From: Begonia masoniana
Lineage: Eukaryota > Streptophyta > Magnoliopsida > Cucurbitales > Begoniaceae
Direction of reading: 5' to 3'
DNA length: 64,000 nt
NCBI GenBank assembly: GCA_022432975.1
Contig: CM039515.1
Coordinates: 15,068,583-15,132,582 of the forward strand
This document shows, in pieces, positions 23,408-35,375 of the stretch. The notes below the pieces were generated by a model. That model made no database searches and was not told where the DNA came from. It saw only the letters and a program-made list of their open reading frames with translations. Made by a program: the position numbers and the translations under genes. How positions within the stretch are numbered: the stretch's first letter is position 1; each line of letters begins with the position of its first letter.

Positions 23408-24652
23408 ATGCTTAAGGTTCCTATATTTATTTTATACGGTGGCCAGTGGATGAAGAAGGGTGTTAGAAATGAGTACATTGGAGGTGAAATGCACGGATTG
23501 AGTGTTGATCGGAAAATTTCATATCAGGAGTTGGTTGGAAAATTATATAGTTTGGTAAATCTTGATCCTTCTGTATATGTTATGCAACTGAAGGCTTGGT
23601 TTGCCCTCTCAATTGCCACTCCTCTAATGGACATTAAAAATGACAGTGATTTAAGGTTTTTTATTGACGATGTGGCTAAAGGTTCAAGAAATCTACTGTG
23701 TGTTGTTACCGAAAGAACAATCAATCAAGGGTGTCCATTTCCTAGCATAGTTGATCAAGTGGATAACGGTCTTCAAGAAAATGCAGATGTGCCTTCTTGT
23801 GATTTGGTAGAGTCAGATTTACCTACAACTTGTCATACTCAATCCCAGCCGATTTGTGATGAAATTAGGGAGAATTTGACAAATCAATGCAACGAGACCA
23901 CTGGTACATCTCTTATTCTTCAGGATTTTGACGATAAATATATCGAGGGCAGTCTGGATCCTCTGGTTGACGAAGTAAGGGCAAATGATGGGTTTGATGG
24001 ACAAGAGACTCCTCTGGTAATTGACCACTTTACAACTAATGGAGAACAAGAGGGCATTCAAAAGGAAACTGAGACAGTTATAGTCTATACAGATAGATTG
24101 ACTGGAAAAATCATCGTCACCAATTCTTGTGACTCTCCTTCAGCCTCAGATGATTCAGTCAAAGTTGGCGACCTCTTCAATAGTAAAAGAGAACTCAGAT
24201 GTAAGTTGAGTCTTCTCGCAATGAAGAAGAATTTTGAATATATGGTTAAAAATTCGTCAAAAAATATGCTCTACGTGAAGTGTGTAGACACAAAATGTAA
24301 GTGGAGACTTCGGGCCACTTTAATCAAAGATTCTGGTCTTTTTCGAGTGACAAAATTCAACAACCTTCATGCTTGCTCTCTGGGTAGACAACATCACAAT
24401 CATCGACAGGCTAGTAGCAACGTTATTGCTCAGCTGATAAAATCAAAGTGCGAAGGAGTTGGTGCGACATACAAACCGAACGACATAATTCAAGACGTTC
24501 AAAGAGAACTCGGAGTGAACATTACGTATGACAAAGCTTGGAGGGCACGGGAAGTTGCCAACAATTTTATAAGGGTGTCTACCCGAAAGTGTGGCAGCTG
24601 TGGCCAGATTGGTCACAATAGAAAAAAGTGTACAACTCTTCTCCAAAGATAA
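23408..24652 (+). CDS. MULE-derived PB1 / MuDR DNA-binding / zinc-knuckle protein without transposase core
   Basis: Single coding exon, 414 aa, ATG placed just after a 5'-UTR acceptor; an upstream in-frame TTG at 23384 lies in the intron and is rejected. Residues 3-95 resemble the PB1-like N-terminus of plant Mutator-like proteins (VPIFILYGGQW, with YGG). About 96-240 is an acidic linker. About 244-335 is the MuDR zinc DNA-binding module (VKCVDTKCKWRLRA..HAC), then the helix ending in YDKAWRAREVA that normally leads into the transposase. Here it passes directly to a CX2CX4HX4C knuckle (395-408) and stops. The catalytic DDE and SWIM regions are absent. The frame is clean and the gene has a leader intron, so it may be a domesticated DNA- or RNA-binding protein. 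Function unknown; a truncated, recently decayed MULE is the alternative. Confidence 0.8.
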   Translation: MLKVPIFILYGGQWMKKGVRNEYIGGEMHGLSVDRKISYQELVGKLYSLVNLDPSVYVMQLKAWFALSIATPLMDIKNDSDLRFFIDDVAKGSRNLLCVVTERTINQGCPFPSIVDQVDNGLQENADVPSCDLVESDLPTTCHTQSQPICDEIRENLTNQCNETTGTSLILQDFDDKYIEGSLDPLVDEVRANDGFDGQETPLVIDHFTTNGEQEGIQKETETVIVYTDRLTGKIIVTNSCDSPSASDDSVKVGDLFNSKRELRCKLSLLAMKKNFEYMVKNSSKNMLYVKCVDTKCKWRLRATLIKDSGLFRVTKFNNLHACSLGRQHHNHRQASSNVIAQLIKSKCEGVGATYKPNDIIQDVQRELGVNITYDKAWRAREVANNFIRVSTRKCGSCGQIGHNRKKCTTLLQR

Positions 24653-26326
24653 GACTAGTGTTCATTTTAGGATGTTTTTTTTTTTTACTTTTTTGTTGTT
24701 AGGAACATTCAACTATACTGTTGTTATAAGTTGTTTTTAGCTATAAGTTTTTAAGCTGTTACTAACATCTAACTTGTTGATTGGTCTAAGTTTTGTTTTG
24801 AGACTACAGTTGTAAACGAGTCTGGAAATTGCAAGAAGTAGTGCTAGTTGCAGACATCTATCCAGTAATGAACATAAATTAAGCTGTAGAAGACACTGGC
24901 TCTGGTTTCCGACAGCATCTCCAGTAAGTTTTCTTGCCTAATTACTCGATAGCTTTCGATATTCGAGTAATGATTAGAATTTCCGTTGTTTAAACATCAA
25001 CTAGGCTGTTGAATTCAGAGGTTCTGGTTTACTACTCAGAACATCGTCAATTTTTCTTTCTTTTTTTTTTGCAAGTTACTCTGCATCCATTTTGAGCAGT
25101 AAACTAGAATATGCTTATCTAGATTGCTTTGAAAGTTTCAATCATTGTTTGCTACAATAGAAATACTATGTCCTGTTATAATTGTTTGTAGTTGAACAAA
25201 TATGGTACAAAAATAAACATTAGAATGTGTTACAAACTTAAACAATAGTATATTTTGTTAAATAATTCTACACTCTTTTACACTGTCATGTCGCCTTGTG
25301 ATCCCTGGAGAGAAATATATAAATACTTGTACATTATCGACTCCATTTCGTCAAATTTTCAAGAACAGTTGGAATATGTAGTAGACATGAATATGCTCTG
25401 CTATCGATGAATAATGCCTCGTGTTGTGCGACATCGGATTGGTAAAATCAGTGGTGCGGCGATGAGTTTGGCTCGTAGTGTTTTGTCTGGTCGTTAAATT
25501 GGAGGAGAAGACAAAAATCAACATTGGAATCATTCTATACTTGTTCTCTACCTGTTACACTGGAATAAAATATTTGCCTTTCTGTTTGGAATAATGACAC
25601 TCTAAATAAAATAGCAAGAGAAATTTTATCAATGTATTATCATCTGATCATAGTTTATATGTTATTGAATTCTAATTTAATTATTTAGATCAATTTTTTC
25701 CTTGAGCGATTGCGGAGAAGTGCGTAATGCCCCCTAACAAAATGTGGTTTGATTTTGGTCAAATTTTCAAAATTAAATTCGAGAATTTGAACTGAAGTGA
25801 AGTTTTAGTTTGATCTCGATTTAGTTTTTCCAAAATTGGAATCAAGCATGATCGAATCCAAAAATCTCGACTGGTCTAGTTAGAACGAATTGCTTCGGTG
25901 CGATACTGCGTTCAACTTTTGAAAAATGCATAGTATTTTTATTACCAAAAAAAAAAAAAAAAAATTGAGTTGAAAATTAATCAAACCTACCAAAATGGCC
26001 AAAACTAATTAAAAGAGATCAAACCAAGCCCAAACGAACAAAAATTCAAAACCTAAACCGAAATATGCAACTCGAAAATGTGTTTGGCATCGGATTCTAA
26101 AATTCTCAAACTAAACCGAGTTTTTGGTTGCGATTAGGAGCGGAATCTAACAAAAACTCGAACTGTACCACCCAGTCATAACACAAATACTTGAAAATCA
26201 TTTAACCCTAATGAGCTCCTAATCAAGTAGAAAAAAAGGGGCATTCAAGTTAAGATCTAAAGCTGGAAAACAAGTCAGATTTGACTGGATTCTTGATCAA
26301 GAATCAAAAACAACAAGAAATCAAAG
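24653..26326. other. Intergenic, no supported gene
   Basis: The first few hundred bases are likely the 3' UTR of the MULE-derived gene. 25730-26120 is a stretch rich in AACCGAA/TTTGGTT words of the kind left by hAT-type MITEs, but I cannot define its ends. No RNA gene recognised. Confidence 0.5.
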
Positions 26327-27214
26327 TCAAGTACGAACAAATTCATCATCATTTTCAACACTATCCGGGCGTGTTCTTATCATTGAAGCACGTGGCATTT
26401 TACTCCTCCCAATCCAAACACTATCTAAAGCCACACCCATTTCTGATTCTTCCTCCATTCTTCTCATCTTCTTCTTCCTCACCACTAACCTCACAACAAT
26501 CGCCGCCATTGAAACCAGCAAGATCAACCCTGTAAATCCAGACCCAATTATCAACACCCACCATCTCCACGCCACTTTATCTTCCCTCTTCTCTGCAAAA
26601 TATGGCACGACAATGGAGAACTGGCCTTGATCTTTCGCTTCACAGACGTACGGCCTGCTCATGTTGATGAATTCAAACGTTCCATTTGCTCCAAATTTCA
26701 CGCATTTTGGCGTCAAGTTCTTCCCTTGAAGATCGAATTCTGAAAACATCACTAAAATAGGGTCACCCATCAGGCTGAACTGAAGCTTCTTCCCGACAGC
26801 GCTTGAATTTGAAGAATTATAGGCTGTGAATCCGACGACCGGAGCCACAAATGAATGCCCGGGAACTTGATAAAACTCTGATGAGAAATTTCCTAAATTC
26901 TCATACACTAAAGCTATCCTTTTAACGTAAGGCATTGGAATAACCCTAGGAGGAATGTAAACTGAGCTGAAATTCGCTCCTCTTGCCCAGAAACTTCCGC
27001 TTCTTAATCGGATAAACGAAGCTTCAATCCCAGAGAAATTAGATGGAAGAGAGATGTGGTACAGATGGCCTGTTCGAGGCTTTTTCAGAGTTTTATTTGC
27101 ATAATCATGGAGGAAAACTCCAAATGATTTAGGATCGGAATGGCTGCAGATCGAAGCACTGATAAAAGAGGATAAGATGAGAGAGAAAATTACCCAGTGG
27201 AAGAACGCCGCCAT
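26327..27214 (-). CDS. DUF1191 family single-pass membrane protein
   Basis: Intronless 295-aa protein, ATG at 27214. Residues 1 to about 23 form a signal peptide. The extracellular part carries the DUF1191 signature of plant proteins: LHDYANKTLKKPRTGHLYHISLPSNFSGI, LRSGSFW, YIPPRVIPMPYVKRIALVYENLGNFSS, with several N-glycosylation sites (NFS, NSS, NGT, NMS) and Cys pair candidates at 171 and 191. One transmembrane helix spans about 218-245, followed by a basic anchor (RKKKMRRMEEE) and a short Ser/Arg-rich cytosolic tail. Length fits the family. The biochemical role of DUF1191 proteins is not established; a plasma-membrane or secretory-path location is inferred. Upstream CT/GA-rich leader to about 27500. 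Confidence 0.93.
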   Translation of the reverse strand: MAAFFHWVIFSLILSSFISASICSHSDPKSFGVFLHDYANKTLKKPRTGHLYHISLPSNFSGIEASFIRLRSGSFWARGANFSSVYIPPRVIPMPYVKRIALVYENLGNFSSEFYQVPGHSFVAPVVGFTAYNSSNSSAVGKKLQFSLMGDPILVMFSEFDLQGKNLTPKCVKFGANGTFEFINMSRPYVCEAKDQGQFSIVVPYFAEKREDKVAWRWWVLIIGSGFTGLILLVSMAAIVVRLVVRKKKMRRMEEESEMGVALDSVWIGRSKMPRASMIRTRPDSVENDDEFVRT

Positions 27215-27869
27215 TAACAGACCCTTCTCTTATCTCTCGTTTGAAAACGATGAATCTTGTCCAAATCTGGAGATAGATAACGAAACCCCATTACGAATCG
27301 CAGCATGAATTCTCAGAAATAAGCATATGAAATTTCTTTCTCGTTCTGGGTTGTGATGACAGACCGACGAACGACCGATATCATCAAAACCCAGAGAAGA
27401 AAGGCCTTCTCTGAAGCTGTTTTTTGTCGTTTTGCTGTTCGTTTCCTACGTCAGATTGCTGGATTCTAGACAGAGAGAGATGGAGAGAGAGAGAGAGTGG
27501 CCATGACAGGCGATGACAACGAGGATTAGGGTTGTAATATTCCTTAAAAAGTTGCTGAAAATGCAAACTTCCAAAATTAAAAATGCTATTTTAAGTTGTC
27601 TTTTTTGAGAAACAAAATGGAAGAAGAAATAGACTCTCGATGTTATAATTCCAAAATAGTATATCTACTTCCTATTCATATATTATGACTTCATCTTTAA
27701 ATGTAATTAATTATTTATGATTATTTAAACGATACATCAAAGTGTAAGAATACGATAAATGTAAAATGCAGACTCACTAATCTCAATCAATTAATAATAC
27801 GTTTATTTTTTTATTTTACTATCTTAAAACACTTGTTGACGTGTAAAATAATATTTGTGCAATTACTGT
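27215..27869. other. DUF1191 gene upstream region, then AT-rich spacer
   Basis: 27215 to about 27500 is probably the 5' UTR and promoter of the DUF1191 gene, including a GA microsatellite near 27472-27498. 27580-27869 is AT-rich without features, ending in the ACTGT target duplication (27865-27869). Confidence 0.5.
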
Positions 27870-29984
27870 TGTAAAATCCGCCAAAATTTTGAATAAAATT
27901 TTTGCGAAATTTAAGTATAAATTTGAGTCCGGTTTGTTAATTTTTCGTTAAGGTAGTAACGTGCGAATTTTTGGTCACTTATAGTCCGTGCGAAAAATTT
28001 AAAGAAATTAATTAAAACTTTAGGTTGACGTACGTGTGTTTCAAGTAAATCAAATTCACGGGAGAAGAACGTCATAATTAACCGAAGTAAATTATTTGGT
28101 CAGAATTGAAATCGAATTGAAACTGAAAATCATCAATGGATAAATGGATTTGATTTAATATAAATTAAAATAAAATAATAAAATAAATAAAATAATAAAA
28201 GAAATTAAAAATATAAGAGTAAAATAATTAAACGATAAGGTTTTCTGAAAAACCTTATTGTTTCAGTCTGCAGAAAGAAGAGAGAGAGAGCCGACGCGAG
28301 GGAGAACACGCCGACGTCAGAAACCACCACCGATCGACCCAATCTTAGTGTCAAAACGTTCGTCTCGATCAGTAGATCAACATTGGCGAAGTGTGTTTTC
28401 GACGGTAAGCTCTCTAACCCTCGATTTTTTCCCGAGAAGTTTCAGGTTTTTAGGGTTGTTTAGATCTGCGTTTTGTGGTCGATTTTTTGGTGTTTTTGGC
28501 ATGCATCGATAGGAAAAGAGGTAAGAAACGGGTTGGAAACAAGTGTTGGCGGAAAGGGGTCGAGAAAAACTTGATTTTCTGACCCTGAGGAGCTCGGCCG
28601 TCAACGGTCGAGTTGACTCGGTCGACAATCGAGTCAACTCGGCAGTGGGCTGAGTCGACTCGTGTGCTGGGCCGAGTCAACTCAAGCCCAAGGCCGATTT
28701 AGGCCTGAGCTGAATCCATGCCGAGCCCGACTCGAGTTCGGGCCAGACCAGCCCTATTCGGGCCGAGTCCGACCCAGACCCAGCCCGAACATGTTGGGTC
28801 TGACCCGAGCCTAGCTGGGTCTGGTTCGTCCGGGCTGGATCGACCAACCATGACTGAACCGTTCGATCCGAAGCAGACCGATCCGACCTGAACCGGTCAG
28901 TCAAGTCAATAGTTGACTATTGATCGTTGACTTTAACTGTTGACCGTTGACTTTTTCGATAAGAATCAACTTGAGCTATTTGGGCCCATTTTTGCCCTGG
29001 CTTCCCATTTATATCAGTTCTAACCCTTATTAGACCTTAACGGGATTCCTCATTTGTTTTGATTTCTAGAGTTGAAGGATTTTGCTGTGTTCGAGACGAT
29101 TCCCGGGGAACCCCCGGCTGTCGAGGTTAGGAGGACTCGCCTCACAGGTATAAGTTACTATACTTATTGTGTTGTACCTAACCTAGCATGCAGGTGGGAT
29201 ACCACTAGTATTTGCATCGGCAGTTTTTCTAGCAGGTGCTAGACATGACTAACGAGCGATCCGAGCCGAGCCGAGCCAAAAGTAGTCCGGCTCACCGAGC
29301 CTAACGAGTTAAACGAGTCGAGCCTAACGAGCCTACCGAGCCTAACGAGCCGAGCCTACCGAGCCGACCTGAAAAAAATTTCAACTCGAGCCGGCTCGCG
29401 AGCCACAAGTTAAACGAGCCGAGCCGAGCTAGCTCAACGAGCCTAACGAGCCTTAACAAGCCGAGCCTAACGAGCCAAACATATATAAATATTTCAAACT
29501 TATGACTGTTAATATAAGTTTTTAAAAAAAAATCATATAAAATTATAATAAGTATTAATAATTAAAGTCAACGATATTTACTCATTTAATTTAAAAATTA
29601 GTTATGTTAAGTAAAAATATATAAAATTGAATGTATTAATAAATAAATTATTTGAAACTATCCAATAAAAATATCAACTTCCAAGGTACAAGGAGAATTC
29701 AGAATGCTTAGAAATAAATTTTAGTTCGGAAAATACACCGGAGAAGATGATCGGACACCCGCTCTCAACGTAGGTATTTTTTTTTAACTTTATCCTAATT
29801 ATTAAATTTCATCAAAGGCTCTATTTATACTATTGAAATCGATAAGACTGCTGAATATAAATTTTGGTAAATCTCATTCAGTATAAATCAATCAAACGTC
29901 CCGATTATCACCTCATTATCAGCCTTAAAATTTTGAAAGACTAAGTCAAACAACATCATCCAATTTATTTGTCTTTTTCTTCCT

Positions 29985-30130
29985 CAGTCTATATAACACT
30001 GATATCTCACACTGAGTGGAACTACCATGGATTCTTCTTCTTCATCATATTTCAACGCTAGCACAGCTGGGTTCCTTGCCTTCCTAATCTTCTCATGGTA
30101 CTTGCTCAGGAGATTAAAAGCTGGCTGTAA
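29985..30130 (+). pseudogene. Probable captured gene fragment: TATA box, 5' UTR and first-exon start
   Basis: Inside the hAT element. A CTATATAA box (about 29988) is followed about 30 bases later by a leader and an ACCATGG start at 30027. The first 37 or so codons read MDSSSSSYFNASTAGF then a hydrophobic helix LAFLIFSWYLLRRLK and a basic end, as in an N-terminal membrane anchor of, for example, a cytochrome P450. After about 30135 the frame runs into CTCTCT and GCAAAACAGAGA repeats. Donor gene unidentified; capture is inferred. Confidence 0.55.
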
Positions 30131-30137
30131 AGAGAAG

Positions 30138-30320
30138 GTTACTCTCTCTCTCTGTTTTCAACCTGCAAAACAGAGAGTGTCTCTCTCTCTTGCAGTGCAT
30201 TCTATCTCTGTTTTGCAAGTGCAAAACAGAGACTCTCTCTTTCTCTGTTTTGCACTTGCAAAACAGAGACTCTCTGCTACAGAGAGAGACGTTTGCACTT
30301 TGCACTTTGCAGAGACAGAC
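30138..30320. repeat. Palindromic TCTCTGTTTTGCA / TGCAAAACAGAGA cluster in the hAT element
   Basis: The 13-mer and its inverse alternate at least five times, mixed with CT runs, so the segment can form several overlapping hairpins. It makes the apparent protein there low-complexity and unlikely to be real. Confidence 0.85.
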
Positions 30321-30902
30321 GAGGAGGAGAGTAAGAGACAAAGAGTGAGTTAGCGACAAAGAGGGCGGGCTGCGCCGCTACGGGGTGGAGAGTAAGAGAT
30401 AGAGAGGGCGGGCTGCGGGGTGGGGCTCGCGAGCTAGCCCGTCAAGCCAAACGAGCCGGCCCGTTGGCCGGCTCGGTCTGTGGCGAGCTCGCGAGCCCAG
30501 CTGTTGGGCTCGACCCGGCTCACCTATTGAGACCGGGCCAGGCTCGGCTCGCTACTGTAGCGAGCTGAGCCTGGCTCGGACCGTTACTTAGCGGGCCGAG
30601 CGGGCGGGCTGGCGAGCTAGCCCGCTCGTTAGCCAACACTAGCAGGTGCATTCTACATCCTTTAGGCATGTACACGTTTTACTTGATTTATATTACCTCA
30701 TAGAGTTTAAATACCATGTTTTACTCGCCCTAGCCGACAGACTCGATTTGAGATTTACTATATTGGGATGCAAATGGATTTTATTCATGCATTGGTTTTA
30801 TTCGTGCATTGATTTTCTGTTGTACCATTTGGAGTGATATGGGACATAACCGTCTGACACTCTTAGTTGGGCCCATATGCTGAGAGTATTAGGGGGTTTT
30901 GC

Positions 30903-31125
30903 TCAGTTGCTGCGGTACTCCCCGCTTAAGGATAATGCGGTACTCCCTGCTGCGGTACTCCCCGCTTAAGGATGATGCGGTACTCCCTGCTTATGGAGTT
31001 GCGATACTCCCCGTTTGTGGAGGAATGCGGTACTCCCCGCTTATGGAGGAATGCGGTACTCCTCGCTTATGGAGCTGCAGTACTCCCCGCGCATGGAGGA
31101 ATTCCCGATATGGCCCATGGTGAGT
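30903..31125. repeat. Tandem array of about 25-28 bp units in the level-1 LTR
   Basis: Units contain TGCGGTACTCCCCGCTTATGG with variable linkers, about eight copies. It leads directly into the 62-bp array that is split by the level-2 insertion. Confidence 0.9.
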
Positions 31126-33299
31126 GGTTGTTAGTCCCTCCTGGTTGGTAAGTGTAACACCCGGTTTTACAAAATTTTATAATTCCATTAAATAATGGCA
31201 TTTTTGTAAATATGTCAAATTGAGTCCGTTTTGCGAACGGAAAGTTTTATTGGAACCTAAATAATAAATTGAGATTATGGTGGAATAAGGAAATTTGGAG
31301 AAAACGAATAGTTAGTCAAATAGCGAGAAATGTGGAGAAATAAAATAGAAATCAAATGGAGGGGTAAATAAGTAATTTGCCAAACAAAATTTTATTTAAA
31401 ATCACAAAATCCTTCCTTCCTCAGCACTCCAACGAAACCTTCATTTTTTCTCCTCTCCTCTCGGCGATTCTTCTTCCTCCTCATGGCGCTTCTCTTTTCT
31501 AAGGTATACGGATTAGGGTTTCGTTAAGGTTTTGTTAGAAACGTGAAATAGGGTTTGAGATCGATAAAGTTGCCGTCATTATGGCTCAAATGGACGTATT
31601 TATGGTCGTTGGTGCGAATGAGTTGAATTAATGAAGGTTGTTGTGAATTGCCTTAGGTGAACAACGCTCGTGGACGGAGCTTGAGTTGCAACGGACACGA
31701 GGTAAGTCTCCGTGACTCGTTTGGCCGATTGGCCTACACCATAAGACTATGTCGATCGAGGAATTGGAGATGCTTGCTGTGTTGGATAATTAAGTTGGGT
31801 AGTTAGTTTAGTTAGATTGTTGAATGTATAAGTTTATTGTTTGCATGCTTTGTTTTCGTTATGTCATTGTATCCATGCACGCATCATGGTTTTATAAAAA
31901 ACATGAAAAAGGAATTTATATGCATGTTTTTACAAAACGGAAAGGAATAACGAAAAGGTAAATGAATGTAATGATGGTCACGTCGGTAGCGGTGGTTCAG
32001 ACATGGCTGTCGGATGAAGCATGTTTTCCCCCCGGTTAGATACGAGGGGCTATTCAATCGCCGGATGTGCCGCTCTTATCTAGCGAGAGTGAAGCCCCGA
32101 TGACATAAAGTGAAATAAAATGAATAGCGAAAAGGTAGGAAGTATGATTTATGAACTGTACATGCATGACATTCATGTGCATTCACGTAGATTTACTGAG
32201 CCTCTAGCTCACATTTTATTTATATGGTGTAGGTGTGCAGCGACCCTTACCCGTATCCTAATTTTTACCGTATAAATTTTTCATTTTATTTTATAGCTTA
32301 AGTGGAACTTAAACAAAAATCAAAATAGTTAACATTGTTTGGAAAATCATTTAAATCTAAGTTGTTAAACTATTTAAACAATACTTAAAACAAATTATAA
32401 ACAATTGAAATAAAACAATTAAAATCATTTCAAACAATTAAAAACAAAACAGGGACAAGAGGGACATTTGTCCCGAAAATGACAGGGACGATCGATCCCC
32501 CAAAACTGGCGATCGATCGCCACATTAGAAAACAGAGGGGCGACCATTCGCCCCTCTCTGGATTTTTCCAGGGAGTGGCGATCCTCAGTGGCGATCGATC
32601 CCCTCCTTAGGCGATCGATCGTCAAGTCCTCTAAAAATCCATTTTTTTTTTCTCCAGAGAACTCCACCCCCTTTTTTTTCTTTTTCTTTCCCTGCATATA
32701 CACAAACTTTCTTCCTCAATTACCACTAACACCACATACAACTTCAATATCTCATATATCCTAACCACTTCAACGTAACCACCAAATAAACGACTCAATG
32801 TATTCCTAATCCCAATCAATAACGAAACAAAACTACGAAATTCAACTGCATGGATAGCTCTAAAACCCGAGCATATCCAATTCTCAACCTGAAACGTCTC
32901 CAAGCATTTTCATAAAATTCTAACAAAAGCTTTAACAAAACGTTTTATAAAATCAGTTTACCAAAACATCTATACATCATTCTATCAACTAACCAGAACC
33001 AAACATCCTAATATGTTCTACTATACAATTTTTCTTACGTTTCTATCTATCCAACCCTCAAAACGTTTACTTCCATCCCCACGAGTCAAAATCGCACCAA
33101 CTGCGCCAGCGCACTCCCACGGGCATCCTTCTTCAACCAGCGTGATCATCTAACGGAGGAACGTCTTCCTCATTTGTTTCTGGTTCACCTACACCATAGA
33201 GACACCTATGAGAATAAATCTCAGTAAATTCTGCATAAATGACAATGCATGAACATGTATATGCAATTTCATAACTTTCGTGCATTCATTTCATTTATC

Positions 33300-33445
33300 A
33301 GTTCGTGTTAATCGTCACATTTCAGTCGTCTCATTTTCAGTCGTCTCAGTCGTCTCATTTCAGTCGTCTTAGTCGTCTCATTTTAGTCGTCTTAGTCGTC
33401 TCATTTTAGTCGTCTTAGTCGTCTCATTTTTGTCGTCTCTTTAAG
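33300..33445. repeat. GTCGTCTCATTTTAGTCGTCT tandem array in the level-3 LTR
   Basis: Imperfect units of about 12 and 25 bp (CAGTCGTCTCATTT and AGTCGTCTTAGTCGTCTCA) repeated eight or more times. Confidence 0.88.
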
Positions 33446-33977
33446 TCATCACATTTCATTTCCTTTCGTGAAATCCATGCATAAATTCATTTTTTCATGA
33501 CATTTATAAAAACGATGATGCATGACAGTAAAAGCGTAACATAAACATACATCGTGCATACCATCAAAACAATACAAACATAATCTACAAAACAACTAAC
33601 CATAAACTACCCAATCAAAGCATATAAACATAAATATCACCAAATAATCCTCAACATCAAAACTCGACTTATGGTGTAGGCCAATCGGCCATAGTAAGTT
33701 ATGAGAACTTACCTGTCATCCGTAGAAATTCAAGCTCCGCCCACAAGCGTTGTTCAACTGAGGCAATTTCACAACATTGTCGTTAAAACGTGTTTAAACC
33801 ATTAAATGTCCAAATTAACGAAACCTTAGCTAAGGAAATCTCCTAAAGCTCTAACTTAGCTCTTTGAAACATTTTATCGAGCACCTCTAACTCGTTATTC
33901 ATAAAACTCCATTGATGAGATTTCTCCAAATCTCAAACATCCGATTTCTCAATTTCGACAACGAACCTACTCTTTAT

Positions 33978-34570
33978 TGTTGGTATTTTATCTTCACGAT
34001 TAGTTTAGGTCACGCAGCGGAAAACGATTAATTCAATAAAAAATCGCAGACCCAAACGAAACGTACGATCGTGCATTTTGATTAAACCACAACGATTATG
34101 CTAACCTGGTTTGATTTCGAATTTCTCTTTAAGATGCCGATTCGATCACAGAGACGCTGAAATAATCGAACGCCCTCTATTCGTATCCACACGTGAGCGG
34201 GAATCCAACGCCTTGGATTTTTGTCTGCTAGGACCCGCAAATTCTAGAGAATAATCTAGAATTTGCCTCTATCAACCGACGATCAAAAATCGTGTAGAAT
34301 GATAATCGTCTCACCCCTCTTAGGGTTGCGAAATTAAAACCCTTTTAATTCCCTTCATATGGGCTTCATAAGCCCATAACGATTTTAACCCAAAACCCGC
34401 TCAGTTGTGCGACCCAATAGGCTCATTTAATATGACAGTGGGCCTAAAACATTTTTAGGGTCCACAAGTTATAATTGGTCTCTAGCAAGACATTATAACT
34501 ACCCATATTAAAATAAGATGTGATCTACAAAAATCATCCATATGATTATCCTAAAGCACTAGCATCAACA
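33978..34570 (-). repeat. Copia 3' LTR (593 bp)
   Basis: Downstream LTR in element orientation. Bounded by TTTAT on the left and a polypurine tract (minus-strand AAGTGGGAGAT, 34571-34581) on the right. Confidence 0.96.
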
Positions 34571-35375
34571 ATCTCCCACTTGCTTTATGCATAATCAATC
34601 AAGTATCTAATACCCATGCCTAATCATAATTATTGTTAAAAATCCCTTTGTCAGACGATATCTGTGATTGAACATAAGGCATGGATAAAGCCACCTTATC
34701 AGATTCAATCATTTTTCTCGTTCAATAAATAAACTGACGTAATAAATGACATTAATACACTTATTAATTCATTTATAGCACGGCCATGCATTTCTCAGTC
34801 ATATTTACACGAGGGGCCCAGAGATATCTCTCTTATAATAAGAGGGACAAATTCCATCTTAGTTATTCACAATCCACCACATAATTCAAAACATGTCCGA
34901 GCATAACCTTTATAATCATCCGGTTAAAGATGACGTTTGATTATGTCAAAACAAATTAATCCATATGCAGGATTCTATGATAACCTCAGGTCTAAGGATT
35001 GCAACAATCAATCATTTTGAAATTACTTATGACTCATATCCATGTAGTAATTTCTCGTGGGTCAGTCCAGTCTCTTATACTCTTATAAGAACTTATAATT
35101 ATGATTTATGTCTCCACATAAATAATCATCTCATGATTATCAATCATAATTTATACTAGTCTTAATTTATTATTGTTCCCACAATAATAATTGACTAGGG
35201 ACCTTTTAGAATATATCAAATATATATTCTTGGATCTTATTAAACAATAAACATGCAATTGAATAATAATAATGAAATGTTTTCATTAAACAATGAAAAA
35301 AAAACAAATAACATATAATATCATCCATTATGATTATTCTAAAATACTAGCACCAATAATAATCTCCCACTAGCA
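34571..35375 (-). other. Copia 3' non-coding region with duplicated tail/PPT module
   Basis: No coding frame. Its two ends are related: 34571-34625 and 35362-35410 both contain the polypurine tract, a stop and the last codons of pol (MGIRYLIDYA). The 40 bases to the left of each (LTR edge versus 35320-35361) are also similar. The region thus looks like a duplicated LTR-edge module with about 790 bp between copies. Confidence 0.75.

Larger units (their letters stand above)
29240..30641. mobile_element. Non-autonomous hAT-type element, 1402 bp, TSD GCAGGTGC
   Basis: Inverted ends TAGACATGACTAACGAGCG and, on the other strand, TAGTGTTGGCTAACGAGCG, flanked by a perfect 8-bp duplication GCAGGTGC (29232-29239, 30642-30649). 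An 8-bp duplication and CTAACGAGC ends fit the hAT superfamily. Subterminal regions are packed with GAGCC/GGCTC words (29260-29480, 30420-30630), the usual transposase-binding type. No transposase. The middle differs sharply in composition and carries a gene-like segment (29700-30130). Confidence 0.9.

Noticed and set aside
26281..26535. Plus-strand 84-aa frame
   Set aside because: Antisense shadow of the DUF1191 coding sequence.
28258..28904. Overlapping Arg/Ser-rich frames on both strands
   Set aside because: GC-rich GAGTC/CGAGTC repetitive zone of the level-1 LTR; no codon pattern favours either strand.
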